26,212 nucleotides of DNA, taken from contig CAJMLV010000039.1 of NCBI GenBank assembly GCA_905214345.1, forward strand, positions 1 to 26,212. The letters are read 5' to 3'. The stretch is from an uncultured bacterium. GTDB taxonomy: Bacteria > Bacillota > Clostridia > Oscillospirales > Ruminococcaceae. This document shows, piece by piece, positions 1-7,061 of the stretch; the stretch's first letter is position 1, and every line of letters begins with the position of its first letter. The notes beneath the pieces were generated by a model that did not search any database, was not told where the DNA came from, and was given only the letters and a program-made list of their open reading frames with translations. The translations under genes and the position numbers were made by a program.

Positions 1-1
1 A

Positions 2-136
2 GCCACCCAAAACCTCATTACCGCCCTTTATCCGAGATTGTCCCATGAGGACGAGTTGCAAGGCGAGAGCAATTCCATTTCCAACCATGATGTAATGTAT
101 AGAGGGTGGATTACACCAAAAAACATTACATCATGA
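2..136 (+). pseudogene. N-terminal fragment of a serine recombinase (TnpX-like), truncated at both ends
   Basis: Reading from base 2 gives an open frame whose start lies left of the window. It includes ITALYPRLSHEDELQGESNS, which closely matches the N-terminus of the recombinase at 5918 (ITALYERLSRDDDLTGDSNS). The YxRLS motif around the nucleophilic serine is kept. The similarity ends near base 86, exactly where a 13-bp inverted repeat begins, and the frame stops at TGA 134-136. This is therefore the first ~30 residues of a large serine recombinase with the rest missing. The family excises and integrates Tn4451-type elements through a 5'-phosphoserine intermediate. Similarity is judged by eye on a short piece but is nearly continuous. 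Confidence 0.75.
86..135. repeat. 13-bp perfect inverted repeat with inner hairpin
   Basis: CATGATGTAATGT (86-98) and ACATTACATCATG (123-135) are perfect inverse copies separated by 24 nt. A smaller GGTG/CACC hairpin sits inside the loop. The repeat begins exactly where the recombinase fragment loses similarity. No T tract follows on the plus strand, so it is not a clear terminator. It could be an element end, a recombination scar or a stable RNA stem. Confidence 0.7.
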
Positions 137-140
137 CTGG

Positions 141-155
141 CGGCTCATTTGTGGC
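141..155. repeat. 15-bp inverted repeat, left copy (partner at 5880-5894)
   Basis: CGGCTCATTTGTGGC is an exact inverse copy of the sequence at 5880-5894. Both copies lie next to serine recombinase N-terminal coding sequence. Confidence 0.55.
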
Positions 156-164
156 GAATGAAAA

Positions 165-211
165 GACAGTTATGATAAAGGAGGGATGCCCTCAAACCTA
201 CCGTAACTGTC
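165..211 (+). promoter_or_regulatory. Structured leader of tnpV (nested inverted repeats)
   Basis: GACAGTTA (165-172) pairs with TAACTGTC (204-211). Inside lies a tight GAGGG-ATG-CCCTC hairpin (181-193). The structure ends 28 nt before the tnpV start codon and just before its AAAGGAG ribosome binding site, so it would be in the 5' leader. A regulatory role is an inference. Confidence 0.4.
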
Positions 212-239
212 AACCACATTCCCACGAAAGGAGTCTTGT

Positions 240-590
240 ATGGAACTGACTTACACCAAATGCGGCGATTATCTCATTCCTGACCTTGTGTTATTGGACA
301 CCAAAGAGTACCATATCGGGAAATATGGCCGGTTGCGCCGTGCCTACTTAAAAGAACACCGGCCCATTCTGTATACCGATCTCATTGTCACTGAAAAACT
401 GTTTCCCCATTTGGAGGAAATCGACACCGCCTGTCGGAAGCGGCTGGAAATTATCGAAAAAGCCATGATGCAGCAAGAGGGCGTCACAGAAGCCCTGAAA
501 GCTGCCGACCAGATGGCATGGGTGCGCTCCATGAACTCCATCCACAACAGAGCCGAGGAAATCGTCCTGGCAGAGTTGGTCTACTGTTGA
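240..590 (+). CDS. tnpV: TnpV family transposon-encoded protein
   Basis: This 116-residue protein has the opening MELTYTKCGDYLIPDL and the body typical of TnpV, a small protein carried by Tn4451-type mobilizable elements of Clostridia. Its biochemical function is not established. It has no membrane segment or signal peptide; the middle (about residues 50-80) is helical and charged. An AAAGGAG ribosome binding site lies 6 nt before the ATG. A DUF6809-like gene follows 13 nt downstream and shares the direction, so the two are probably co-transcribed. The gene lies beside recombinase fragments and distant from tnpW, matching the mosaic nature of this segment. The family call rests on recalled sequence character. 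Confidence 0.8.
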   Translation: MELTYTKCGDYLIPDLVLLDTKEYHIGKYGRLRRAYLKEHRPILYTDLIVTEKLFPHLEEIDTACRKRLEIIEKAMMQQEGVTEALKAADQMAWVRSMNSIHNRAEEIVLAELVYC

Positions 591-603
591 GGGAGGGAAC
601 GCA

Positions 604-879
604 ATGATTTTGGAAGCCATGTATAACGGGGAGTTTTATCCCTGTGAAACGGTAGTGCCCACATCCCCGGAATACCGCAAGGCGATCCAAACCTGTGCGG
701 CGTTGATGGAGCAGCTATCCCATAGGCTCAGTAAAGAGGACTATGCTCTGGTGGAGGAGCTTCGGGCGCAGAACGCTATCGCCCAGTGTGAGGAAAGTGA
801 GAGCCATTTCAAGTATGGCTTTTCGGCGGGGCTGATCGTCCAGCAGGAGGCCCATGAACAGCTGCAAAACAAGAAATAA
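604..879 (+). CDS. DUF6809-like small protein of mobile elements
   Basis: This 91-residue soluble protein resembles the small DUF6809 family found in Clostridial mobile elements: an N-terminal stretch with Glu-Phe-Tyr-Pro, a central Leu/Glu-rich helix, and the C-terminal signature FKYGFSAGLIVQQE. No function is known for the family. The start at 604 is supported by GGGAGGG 6-10 nt upstream. It follows tnpV closely and ends 12 nt before a strong bidirectional terminator, so it is the last gene of the short tnpV unit. The family name is from memory of the YGF..G motif and is less certain than the gene itself. Confidence 0.65.
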   Translation: MILEAMYNGEFYPCETVVPTSPEYRKAIQTCAALMEQLSHRLSKEDYALVEELRAQNAIAQCEESESHFKYGFSAGLIVQQEAHEQLQNKK

Positions 880-891
880 GCGATGGCCGAA

Positions 892-933
892 AAAGCCCAC
901 GCAGCCGGAAAGAGAACCGGTGGCGTGGGCTTT
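892..933. terminator. Bidirectional terminator between convergent genes
   Basis: AAAGCCCACGC (892-902) pairs perfectly with GCGTGGGCTTT (923-933). A CCGG/CCGG stem sits inside the loop. TTT follows on the plus strand and five T on the minus strand. It separates the tnpV unit from the RhuM gene, which converge here. Confidence 0.85.
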
Positions 934-945
934 CTGTATATATGG

Positions 946-1974
946 TCATTCTGTCAGATCATCCGAAGTTTCCGCAACCAGCCGGTCAAAGTCGCTCTGA
1001 TAGGTTCGATCCTGCAAAACCCGGAACTTTTCGAACTCTTTCTCGGCAAAGGCTTTAGCAATGGCGGCGGTCACCTTGCTCTTATCATGCAGAATATCTT
1101 CCTCGTTGAACTGTAAAAATGCGTCAAGCCGCTTGACCCAATCGGCCATATACATGACATTTCCCCGGCGGGCCTGCCGTTCCGCATAGTCCAGATACAT
1201 GGTGACAATCTCGTTCAGGTTTCGCATTTCCGTTTCGTTCAGATAGTTTTTGGCAACGGTGACATCCGATTTGCGGATGCGGCCTTTGGGGGCGTTTTTC
1301 CATGTGGTCAGCCCCATGTTGGGCTTGGTGCTGTCGGCACGGCCATATACGATCTCGGCGGCGGTATGATGGGTGACCGCATAGTGGAGCTTATTCTGCA
1401 CCGTTGCGAAAAACTCCTTTGTGATGGGGCTTTCCACATCGTAGTCAGCGCTGCACTGGGAATAGATGTCCGTGATTTTCTGGTAGAACCTTCTCTCGCT
1501 GGCCCGGATGTCCCGGATACGCTCCAGTTGTTCCTCGAAATAATCCTTGCCGAAAAAGTTTTCCGGCTCCCGCAGCCGTGCGTCATCCATCACATAACCC
1601 TTGATGATGAACTCTTTCAACACCCGGTTCGCCCAAATGCGGAACATGGTCGCCTTTTTGGAGTTCACACGATACCCCACAGCGATGATGGCGTCCAGAT
1701 TATAATAGTTGGTCTGATACCGTTTTCCGTCCGCCGCAGTTGTTTCCATTTTGGAAACAACTGAATCCTCGCTCAGTTCGCCGGATTCAAAGATTTTTTT
1801 CAGATGCTTGGAAATGGCCGCTTTCTGCACCTCGAACAGCTCTGCCATTTTTGCCTGCGTCAGCCAGAGATTTTCCTGAAAGAGCAGGATTTCCACCCGC
1901 ACCTCTCCGTTTTCGGTCTTGTAAAAGAGGATTTCTCTGGTTTCATACGGGGTCAGCCCCTGTTCCTCGCTCAT
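946..1974 (-). CDS. RhuM family protein
   Basis: This 342-residue protein matches the virulence RhuM family, named after a Salmonella pathogenicity-island gene and common on phages and mobile elements. Its molecular function is unproven. An N-terminal helix-turn-helix-like region (about residues 40-68, with AKMAELFEVQKAAISKHL) is followed by the hallmark YYNLDAIIAVGYRVNSKKA (about 90-108) and a C-terminal helical half. The length fits the family (about 330-350). The ATG is preceded by GGAGGTGACGAGGA. It is a monocistronic minus-strand gene whose promoter region carries a palindrome (2015-2037). It may act as a DNA-binding regulator or a toxin-like accessory protein, but neither can be shown from sequence. 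An 11-bp-arm palindrome sits inside codons 71-79. Confidence 0.85.
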   Translation of the reverse strand: MSEEQGLTPYETREILFYKTENGEVRVEILLFQENLWLTQAKMAELFEVQKAAISKHLKKIFESGELSEDSVVSKMETTAADGKRYQTNYYNLDAIIAVGYRVNSKKATMFRIWANRVLKEFIIKGYVMDDARLREPENFFGKDYFEEQLERIRDIRASERRFYQKITDIYSQCSADYDVESPITKEFFATVQNKLHYAVTHHTAAEIVYGRADSTKPNMGLTTWKNAPKGRIRKSDVTVAKNYLNETEMRNLNEIVTMYLDYAERQARRGNVMYMADWVKRLDAFLQFNEEDILHDKSKVTAAIAKAFAEKEFEKFRVLQDRTYQSDFDRLVAETSDDLTE

Positions 1975-2009
1975 TCCTCGTCACCTCCATATCGTTTTGG
2001 TAAGTTTGG

Positions 2010-2037
2010 ATTGTATTTTGTAATTCATTTACAAAAT
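2010..2037 (-). promoter_or_regulatory. Candidate operator/promoter of the RhuM gene
   Basis: ATTTTGTAA (2015-2023) and TTACAAAAT (2029-2037) form a perfect 9-bp palindrome with a 5-nt centre. On the minus strand it runs into TACAAT (2015-2010), a good -10 box 35 nt before the RhuM start codon. A palindrome at the -10/spacer position is typical of repressor operators. No T tract follows, so it is not a good terminator for the GNAT gene upstream. The -35 box is weak. Confidence 0.45.
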
Positions 2038-2051
2038 GCCAGGTATTCCAT

Positions 2052-2528
2052 TTACTTCTTTCGATGAATCGTATTGGATTCCCATAGTAAGTTCTTTTCC
2101 AAATATACCATATCAATAAGCTGAACGCCGCATTCAAAGATAGGATGATCATAATTGTCCGTGAAAAAGTTTTTGATACGATGGCTTTCTATAAAACCGC
2201 ATTTCTTATAAAAAGGGAGCGTCAGCTGACTGTCACCCGTCCCCACACGAAGAATACGAAAATTATCACGGTATGTCTGCTCAATAAACTCAATCATCCG
2301 TTTTCCGTAGCCCATGCGCTGGCATTCCGGCAGAACAGCAATATTCTTGATTTCAAGAACTTTGCTGCCTTCGTCAGTAACAACACATTCCGCTTTTACG
2401 CCATTTTCCTCCAAAACATACATCGTACCTTTTTCAAGATACCGGTCGATCATATCTTCCTGCTCGTCCGCAAGAAAAAGCAGGCTCATGTATCTCTTTT
2501 TATTATCCTCAATTTTGCTTATTTTCAT
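2052..2528 (-). CDS. GNAT family N-acetyltransferase
   Basis: This 158-residue protein has the GNAT fold pattern: strand IKNIAVLPE, then the acetyl-CoA pyrophosphate loop QRMGYGKRM (about residues 70-78), a helix, and LPFYKKCGFIESHRI (motif B). GNATs transfer an acetyl group from acetyl-CoA to an amine; the substrate here is unknown. Start choice: an ATG at 2528 overlaps the TGA of the upstream gene by one base (TGATG), indicating translational coupling. A TTG one codon earlier is less likely. It is the last of three consecutive GNAT genes. Base composition is clearly AT-richer than the flanking genes, suggesting separate acquisition. Confidence 0.88.
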   Translation of the reverse strand: MKISKIEDNKKRYMSLLFLADEQEDMIDRYLEKGTMYVLEENGVKAECVVTDEGSKVLEIKNIAVLPECQRMGYGKRMIEFIEQTYRDNFRILRVGTGDSQLTLPFYKKCGFIESHRIKNFFTDNYDHPIFECGVQLIDMVYLEKNLLWESNTIHRKK

Positions 2529-3076
2529 CAACTGTCATCCTCACATACTTTACATTCCAACTGGCAGTCATACGGCTCGGCTTCTACATGAGACTGATTG
2601 TAGACAGCCGCCTCTGCACAGCCCATTTTGTGATAGAATGCCTGGCTTTCAACGGCTGAATGGGCTGAGATGTACAACTTTTTTGCTCCATGTGCCTTTG
2701 CCCATTCTTTCGCTGCTCGAAACAGTGCAGTGCCAACCCCTTTTCCTCGCATATCCTCTGACACATGGATGCTTGAGAGGTCAAGGTATCTGTGATTTCC
2801 CCCAAAAAGTTTCGGTTCAACTGACACGAAACCTTTCAACACCCCTTCGCAGAAAGCAGCATATATCAATCCACCTGTTGCTGCTGTGTTTCTCAGGCAG
2901 GAAACCAGGAATTTATAATCCGCTTCGCTCCAATCGTCAATAAACGGATCATCTTTGATAATCCATTTTCCGTTTTCTTTTCGCCTACATTTAACAACAG
3001 TTTGATGTCGTACAAAATGTCTAAATAGCTCTCGGCTTATCTCATTCTCTTGTAAGTTTTTATATATAATCTCCAT
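2528..3076 (-). CDS. GNAT family N-acetyltransferase
   Basis: This 182-residue acetyltransferase shows a clear GNAT core: LDLSSIHVSEDMRGKGVGTAL with the RGKGVG acetyl-CoA loop at residues 110-115, a following helix, then KLYISAHSAVESQAFYHKMG (motif B, with the FYHKMG tyrosine as probable general acid). About 50 residues precede the usual first strand. Substrate unknown; cargo GNATs modify small molecules, tRNA or protein N-termini, and an antibiotic target is possible but not shown. Its TGA overlaps the next gene's ATG. The gene is AT-rich compared with the chromosome. Confidence 0.88.
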   Translation of the reverse strand: MEIIYKNLQENEISRELFRHFVRHQTVVKCRRKENGKWIIKDDPFIDDWSEADYKFLVSCLRNTAATGGLIYAAFCEGVLKGFVSVEPKLFGGNHRYLDLSSIHVSEDMRGKGVGTALFRAAKEWAKAHGAKKLYISAHSAVESQAFYHKMGCAEAAVYNQSHVEAEPYDCQLECKVCEDDS

Positions 3077-3194
3077 TTCTATTATCCATGCAGCTCCCTT
3101 TGGTGTTTACTTTATTTTCAAATTCTGGATTCCAATAAATGCCGCTCCAATCGAACGCAAAATGATTTATCGGGTCTCTCCAAATGTCTAATTT
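3060..3194 (-). pseudogene. Possible decayed C-terminal coding remnant
   Basis: In the gap between two GNAT genes, one minus-strand frame reads KLDIWRDPINHFAFDWSGIY followed by WNPEFENK and about 15 more residues to a TAA inside the next gene. The aromatic, protein-like composition suggests the tail of a lost gene. There is a stop shortly upstream and no start codon or ribosome binding site. I do not recognise the family. Confidence 0.25.
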
Positions 3195-3210
3195 TTAACG
3201 ATAACCGTTT

Positions 3211-3663
3211 CTATTTCAAATCATAAACATACATCCTCGACAAATCTACCTCACCATCGCCCTGCGCCATACACAGGAACTTCCATCCGTAGCGCTCATA
3301 GAAGCCTGTGTGGTCTGTAATGAGATATAAGGTTTCCAGGCCAAATGAACGCATATCCTCACAAACATATTCCAGCAGCTTTCCTGCAATTCCCTGACAA
3401 CGGTAGTTTTCCTCAACATATACCGCGCAGACATTTGGCGTCAAATCCTTGCGGTTATGAAAATCGTTTTCGATGACCCCAATACCACCAATAATCTGCT
3501 GATTCTCGACTGCAACATACCACTGCGGAACAATGCTTTTGCCCGTCAAGCACTCCTGTATGCTTCCCGCATATTCTTCAACTGGAATATCCCACTTGGA
3601 ATGAAACCACTCTGCGGCCTCCGATGCCAGTTCGCTGTGTTCCCTGAGTTTCAGAATTTCCAT
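3211..3663 (-). CDS. GNAT family N-acetyltransferase
   Basis: This 150-residue GNAT protein contains VCAVYVEENYRCQGIAGKLL, with the acetyl-CoA loop at about residues 88-95, then LETLYLITDHTGFYERYGWKFL as motif B with FYERYGW. The layout resembles small cytosolic acetyltransferases near antibiotic-modifying enzymes, but the substrate cannot be named. It starts 6 nt after the stop of the zinc-finger gene, with GAGGAGG upstream, so it is part of the same minus-strand transcript. The second and third GNAT genes lie further downstream after a 134-nt gap. Composition is AT-rich relative to the two genes ahead of it. Confidence 0.88.
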   Translation of the reverse strand: MEILKLREHSELASEAAEWFHSKWDIPVEEYAGSIQECLTGKSIVPQWYVAVENQQIIGGIGVIENDFHNRKDLTPNVCAVYVEENYRCQGIAGKLLEYVCEDMRSFGLETLYLITDHTGFYERYGWKFLCMAQGDGEVDLSRMYVYDLK

Positions 3664-3669
3664 AGCGTA

Positions 3670-4584
3670 TCATTCCTCCTCATTTCCGCCCTTTTTAGAA
3701 CGGCTCTTGTAGACATTGTACTGGTTCTTGCACCGTGGGCTGCAAAAGGCAGCGTTGGACCGGCTGCCCAGGAACACCTTCTGGCAGTGCTTACACAGGC
3801 GCAGGGGCTGGTCGCCGTCCACCAGCATGAAGCTGAACATCATCTGAATACCCAGCAGCAGGGAGTGAAAATCCCAGTAAATGGTGGGTTTATCCAGCAG
3901 CTCGATGTGGTAGATGGGGGCGATTCCGCCGAACGCAGCCATGGCCTTGCGATACAGCCCCCGTGCGTCCTCGTCGATGGAATCATAATCTTTGTAGTAC
4001 AGGATTGAGGTAGACAGGGTGAATGCCCAGTCCTTGAACTGCTGGGCAACCCAGTCGTAGGGTTCCGCATATTCCCGCTGGAAGCTCATATTCTTCGCCA
4101 TCGGCTCGTCCATGAAGGTCATGGTCAGGGCAACCATCGTCCGGTCACCGGACACATTCCATGTGGATTCAATGCCTTTCTTCACCAAATCCAGCTGGTC
4201 AAAGGGGTAAAACAGGGACAAGTATTTGTCTGTCGCCATGGATTCTTCCTTGATGAAGTGGTTTTTCGGCAGGTACACCGCCTCATAGTCCATAAAGGAC
4301 GGTGTGGTGGGAAGGGCAGTCATCAGCCCCAGCAGGCCGTACCGGGTGATAAACTCCATGACCGCCTTTTCCACTTCTGCTTCCGGATTGCGCCCCATCA
4401 TCAGCATCCCCACATTCAGCGCATCCAGCACAATGTTGGGGACCTCTTTCAGCGGATTGTAGACATCCGGCTTTGCGCTCTTGCCGGGGGTGATATACCG
4501 CTTGCCATCTTCCGCTGTTTTCAGCTCGTAATGATCGTACCGCACCCAATGGGAACGGGACTGTTCAAATAAATTTTTCATCAT
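3670..4584 (-). CDS. Uncharacterised protein with C-terminal Cys4 zinc finger (DUF6076-like)
   Basis: This 304-residue protein has no recognisable enzyme domain in its first 260 residues, which are mostly helical, aromatic-rich and lack a signal peptide. The end carries a compact zinc finger, CKHC-x13-CSPRC (cysteines 264, 267, 281 and 285), followed by KNQYNVYKSRSKK. This resembles the CGNR/DUF6076-type finger seen in Clostridial mobile-element proteins. The finger and basic tail suggest nucleic acid binding. It sits 31 nt after the sigma-like gene and 6 nt before a GNAT gene, so the three form one unit. Function unknown; the family name is from memory. Confidence 0.7.
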   Translation of the reverse strand: MMKNLFEQSRSHWVRYDHYELKTAEDGKRYITPGKSAKPDVYNPLKEVPNIVLDALNVGMLMMGRNPEAEVEKAVMEFITRYGLLGLMTALPTTPSFMDYEAVYLPKNHFIKEESMATDKYLSLFYPFDQLDLVKKGIESTWNVSGDRTMVALTMTFMDEPMAKNMSFQREYAEPYDWVAQQFKDWAFTLSTSILYYKDYDSIDEDARGLYRKAMAAFGGIAPIYHIELLDKPTIYWDFHSLLLGIQMMFSFMLVDGDQPLRLCKHCQKVFLGSRSNAAFCSPRCKNQYNVYKSRSKKGGNEEE

Positions 4585-4615
4585 ACACGCCCTTTCTCCT
4601 TAATCGTCCCAATTA

Positions 4616-5452
4616 TCAGGGGTGGTTTTTCTTTTTTCTGCGCTTGAACTTGTTCTCCCGCCGGATCACGGCATCCTTGCCCTGTTTCCTTGCGATTTTC
4701 GAGTATTCCTCCAAAAACTGGCGTTCCCGCAAGGTCAGGCTGCCGCCATGCTCCTGCTTGCCGCACAGATGGTCATACATCTGGCGCTGCAATTTTTTGT
4801 GGATGGTTTTCCGCAGCTTGCGGATATTGCGATCAGACTGCCCACGCACAGCGGCAAGCCGGGTGGTGCTGTACAGCCGCAAAGAGAGGAAATACAAAAC
4901 TTCCTTGTGTTCCTCGCTCAGTTCCTCCACCATGCGGGAAACAAAGGCGTCAGCGGTCAGGTTGTGCATCTCATAGGGGCAGTCAAACAGGATGTCCAGA
5001 AAGTTTCCGGCCATCAGCTGCCGATATGCGGGGTTGTTCATCCAGCGGGGAATGAGTTTCGGCTCAGGCACTGCCTGATATTCCAGCGGCACATCTCCAC
5101 GGAGGTTTTCGTGGTCCCGCTCCCGGCGCTCCCGGTTCCGGTCCAGCTTGTTCCATTCCTCCACCACGGCCCGGAAATCCTTTTCGGTGCGGGCCGCTTC
5201 CTCCAGCCGCCGCACAGCTTCCGCCCGAATCTCCCGTTTCAGCCGCTTTTCGCTGACCGGGGCGGCTTCTTCTTCCTCGTCCTCCAGCACCGCTTCATAG
5301 TCGATGGGATGCTCGTCCTGCTCCAGCTCACTTTCCAGCTCGGCCAGACGTTCTTCCGCAAGCGCCTGTTCCAGCGTTTCTTCCGCCCCAGCGTCCCATC
5401 CGGTGAAGCCACCCTTGGTATCCAGAAGCTCGTCATCAGACAGATACGCCAT
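4616..5452 (-). CDS. Sigma-70 region 4-like regulatory protein of the element
   Basis: This 278-residue acidic-to-basic protein has a Glu-rich N-terminal half (residues 24-65 nearly all acidic/helical), a linker with many Arg/Glu pairs, and a helix-turn-helix at about 182-224 (LSEEHKEVLYFLSLRLYSTT, then AAVRGQSDRNIRKLRKTIHK) that looks like sigma region 4. It ends in a Lys/Arg-rich tail (264-276). No region 2 is visible, so it is not a complete sigma factor; it may regulate element genes. ATG 5452 is chosen over an upstream TTG (5470) because AGAGGTGG lies 5-12 nt ahead of it. It is the first gene of the minus-strand block. Confidence 0.7.
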   Translation of the reverse strand: MAYLSDDELLDTKGGFTGWDAGAEETLEQALAEERLAELESELEQDEHPIDYEAVLEDEEEEAAPVSEKRLKREIRAEAVRRLEEAARTEKDFRAVVEEWNKLDRNRERRERDHENLRGDVPLEYQAVPEPKLIPRWMNNPAYRQLMAGNFLDILFDCPYEMHNLTADAFVSRMVEELSEEHKEVLYFLSLRLYSTTRLAAVRGQSDRNIRKLRKTIHKKLQRQMYDHLCGKQEHGGSLTLRERQFLEEYSKIARKQGKDAVIRRENKFKRRKKKNHP

Positions 5453-5713
5453 GACCCCACCTCTTTTCAAAAAATATTTTGCGATTTTTCAAAAATGGTT
5501 CCGTTTTGCACCCCGGATTTCTCATATTAGTAAAAGAGTAATCTAGAAACAAGTTACTTAGGTTACAACGGCTCGTTCGCGCAGGAGAAAGGGGGCTTTC
5601 GCCATGTTCAGGCTTGACACAAAAAAGAAGTAACACAATTGCAGGTTACAAACAACGGAACTATAACGACAGTATACACCGGATGCGCCGAAAGCGCAAG
5701 AAAGAGAGGTTCT
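5453..5713. other. Divergent control region between sigma-like gene and tnpW
   Basis: This 261-nt AT-rich region should hold divergent promoters. On the plus strand TTGACA (5614-5619) has no good -10 at standard spacing. On the minus strand TTGTTT with TAATAT 17 nt later is a weak candidate. AGGTTACAA occurs twice (5560-5568 and 5643-5651), each followed closely by AACGG, and could be a protein-binding direct repeat. No gene is recognised. Confidence 0.35.
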
Positions 5714-5872
5714 ATGGCAGATAAAAACGTCGTGTTTCTGACCCGGCACATTGGCAACACCACCTATAAAGTTCGTATCTACCTCAGCGAAACCGCCGAG
5801 GAAACGATGAAAGATAAAATTTTGCGGCTGATCCGCAACGACGGGCTGGCAACCAGCCGGAATGTGGTATAA
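5714..5872 (+). CDS. tnpW: TnpW family transposon-encoded protein (copy 1)
   Basis: This 52-residue protein contains TRHIGNTTYKVRIYLSETAE followed by ETMKDKILRLIRNDG, the recognisable core of TnpW, a tiny protein encoded next to recombinases in Tn4451-type elements. Its role is not established. The ATG at 5714 is preferred over an in-frame ATG at 5639 because AGAGAGG lies 4 nt upstream and family members begin close to this point. It is 45 nt upstream of the recombinase, in the same direction, matching the usual tnpW-recombinase order. A second, divergent copy lies at 7062. Confidence 0.8.
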   Translation: MADKNVVFLTRHIGNTTYKVRIYLSETAEETMKDKILRLIRNDGLATSRNVV

Positions 5873-5879
5873 TGGAACT

Positions 5880-5894
5880 GCCACAAATGAGCCG
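5880..5894. repeat. 15-bp inverted repeat, right copy (partner at 141-155)
   Basis: GCCACAAATGAGCCG, 23 nt ahead of the recombinase start codon, is the exact reverse complement of CGGCTCATTTGTGGC at 141-155, which lies just after the broken N-terminus of the other recombinase. The two copies bracket the tnpV-to-tnpW cargo. It could be a recombinase binding site or an element terminus. Confidence 0.55.
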
Positions 5895-5917
5895 TCCGTC
5901 TGAAAGGAGCGCCTGAT

Positions 5918-6958
5918 ATGGCAAACAGACAGACGGAAGAAAAAATCACTGCGCTCTATGAGCGCCTGTCCCGTGACGATGACCTCACGGGCGACTCGAA
6001 CTCCATTCTGAACCAGAAACGTTATCTCGAAAGCTATGCAGCACAGCGGGGCTACACCAATATCGTCCATTACACAGACGATGGGTGGTCCGGCGGCAAC
6101 TTTGACCGTCCCGCATGGAAGCGCCTTGTGGCGGACATTGAGGCGGGAAAGGTGGCCCATCTGCTGTGTAAGGACCTAAGTCGGATCGGCAGAAATTACC
6201 TGCAAACCGGCTTTTACACCGAGGTAATGTTCCGGCAGAATGGGGTTCATTTTGTTGCTGTAGCCAATAACATTGACAGCGAGGAACAGGACAGCGGTGA
6301 GTTTGCGCCCTTTCTCAATATCATGAATGAATGGTATCTGCGTGACCAGTCCAAAAAGGTTTCGGCGGCATACCGTGTCAAGGGCAAGGCGGGCAAGCCA
6401 ACCACCAACAACGCCATCTATGGCTACAAAAAAGACCCGGAGGACAAGCACCACTGGCTGGTGGACGAGGAAGCCGCCGCCGTGGTGCGGCGGATCTTCC
6501 GGCTTGCGGTGGAGGGGCACGGACCCCATGAGATCGCCAAGATACTCACACAGGAAAAGGTAGAGTGCCCCGCCTATTATCTGGCACGAAACGGCAGAGG
6601 CAGCCGGAAGAACACCGTGGACACCAGCCGCCCCTATGACTGGTACGGCTTCACGGTCAGTTCTATGCTGACCAAGCCGGAGTATATGGGGCACACCGTG
6701 AATTTCCGTTCCTCCAAAAAGTCCTACCGGGATAAGCGGGTAAAAAATGACCCGTCCGACTGGCTGATTTTTGAGAACACCCACGAGGCCATCGTTGACC
6801 CGGAAACCTGGCAGCTGGCCCAGCAGGTGAAACGGACGGTGCGCCGGACAGATACCACCGGCGTTGCCAATCCCCTGACCGGCCTTGTGTTCTGTGCCGA
6901 CTGCGGAGCCAAGATGTATAACCACCGGGGCAAACGCAAAAAGGACGGGCGGGAGTAA
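5918..6958 (+). pseudogene. Large serine recombinase, C-terminally truncated (TnpX-like)
   Basis: This 346-residue product contains the resolvase domain (about 9-160) with the nucleophile serine 18 in YERLS and the active-site SRIGRNYLQTG near 88-98, the Recombinase DNA-binding domain (about 185-300), and the first cysteine pair of the zinc ribbon (CADC, 326-329). Family members are about 500-560 residues; here a stop comes before the second cysteine pair, so the coiled coil and DUF4368-type end are missing. A matching C-terminal piece lies at 7230-7484. Serine chemistry looks intact but ordered integration/excision usually needs the lost part. GAAAGGAGCG precedes the ATG. Recent truncation or a split-gene arrangement are both possible. 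Confidence 0.8.
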
Positions 6959-6963
6959 GGCAA

Positions 6964-6993
6964 GAGGGCGGCACCGCCGAAGGCGCCGCCCTT
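6964..6993 (+). terminator. Hairpin terminator after the truncated recombinase
   Basis: GGGCGGC and GCCGCCC, with an inner GCC-GAA-GGC hairpin, are followed by TTTT. The structure starts a few bases after the premature recombinase stop, so it may be part of the sequence that replaced the missing 3' end. Confidence 0.65.
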
Positions 6994-7061
6994 TTGCGTT
7001 TCCCCACGGGACAAGGGGGACTGTCGGTCATTGTTTCGTATCGCTCTGGAAGGAGGCCCAC

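Noticed and set aside
5436..5636. 66-codon minus-strand frame upstream of the sigma-like gene
   Set aside because: It lies over the divergent control region, lacks a ribosome binding site and overlaps the sigma-like start; treated as noncoding.
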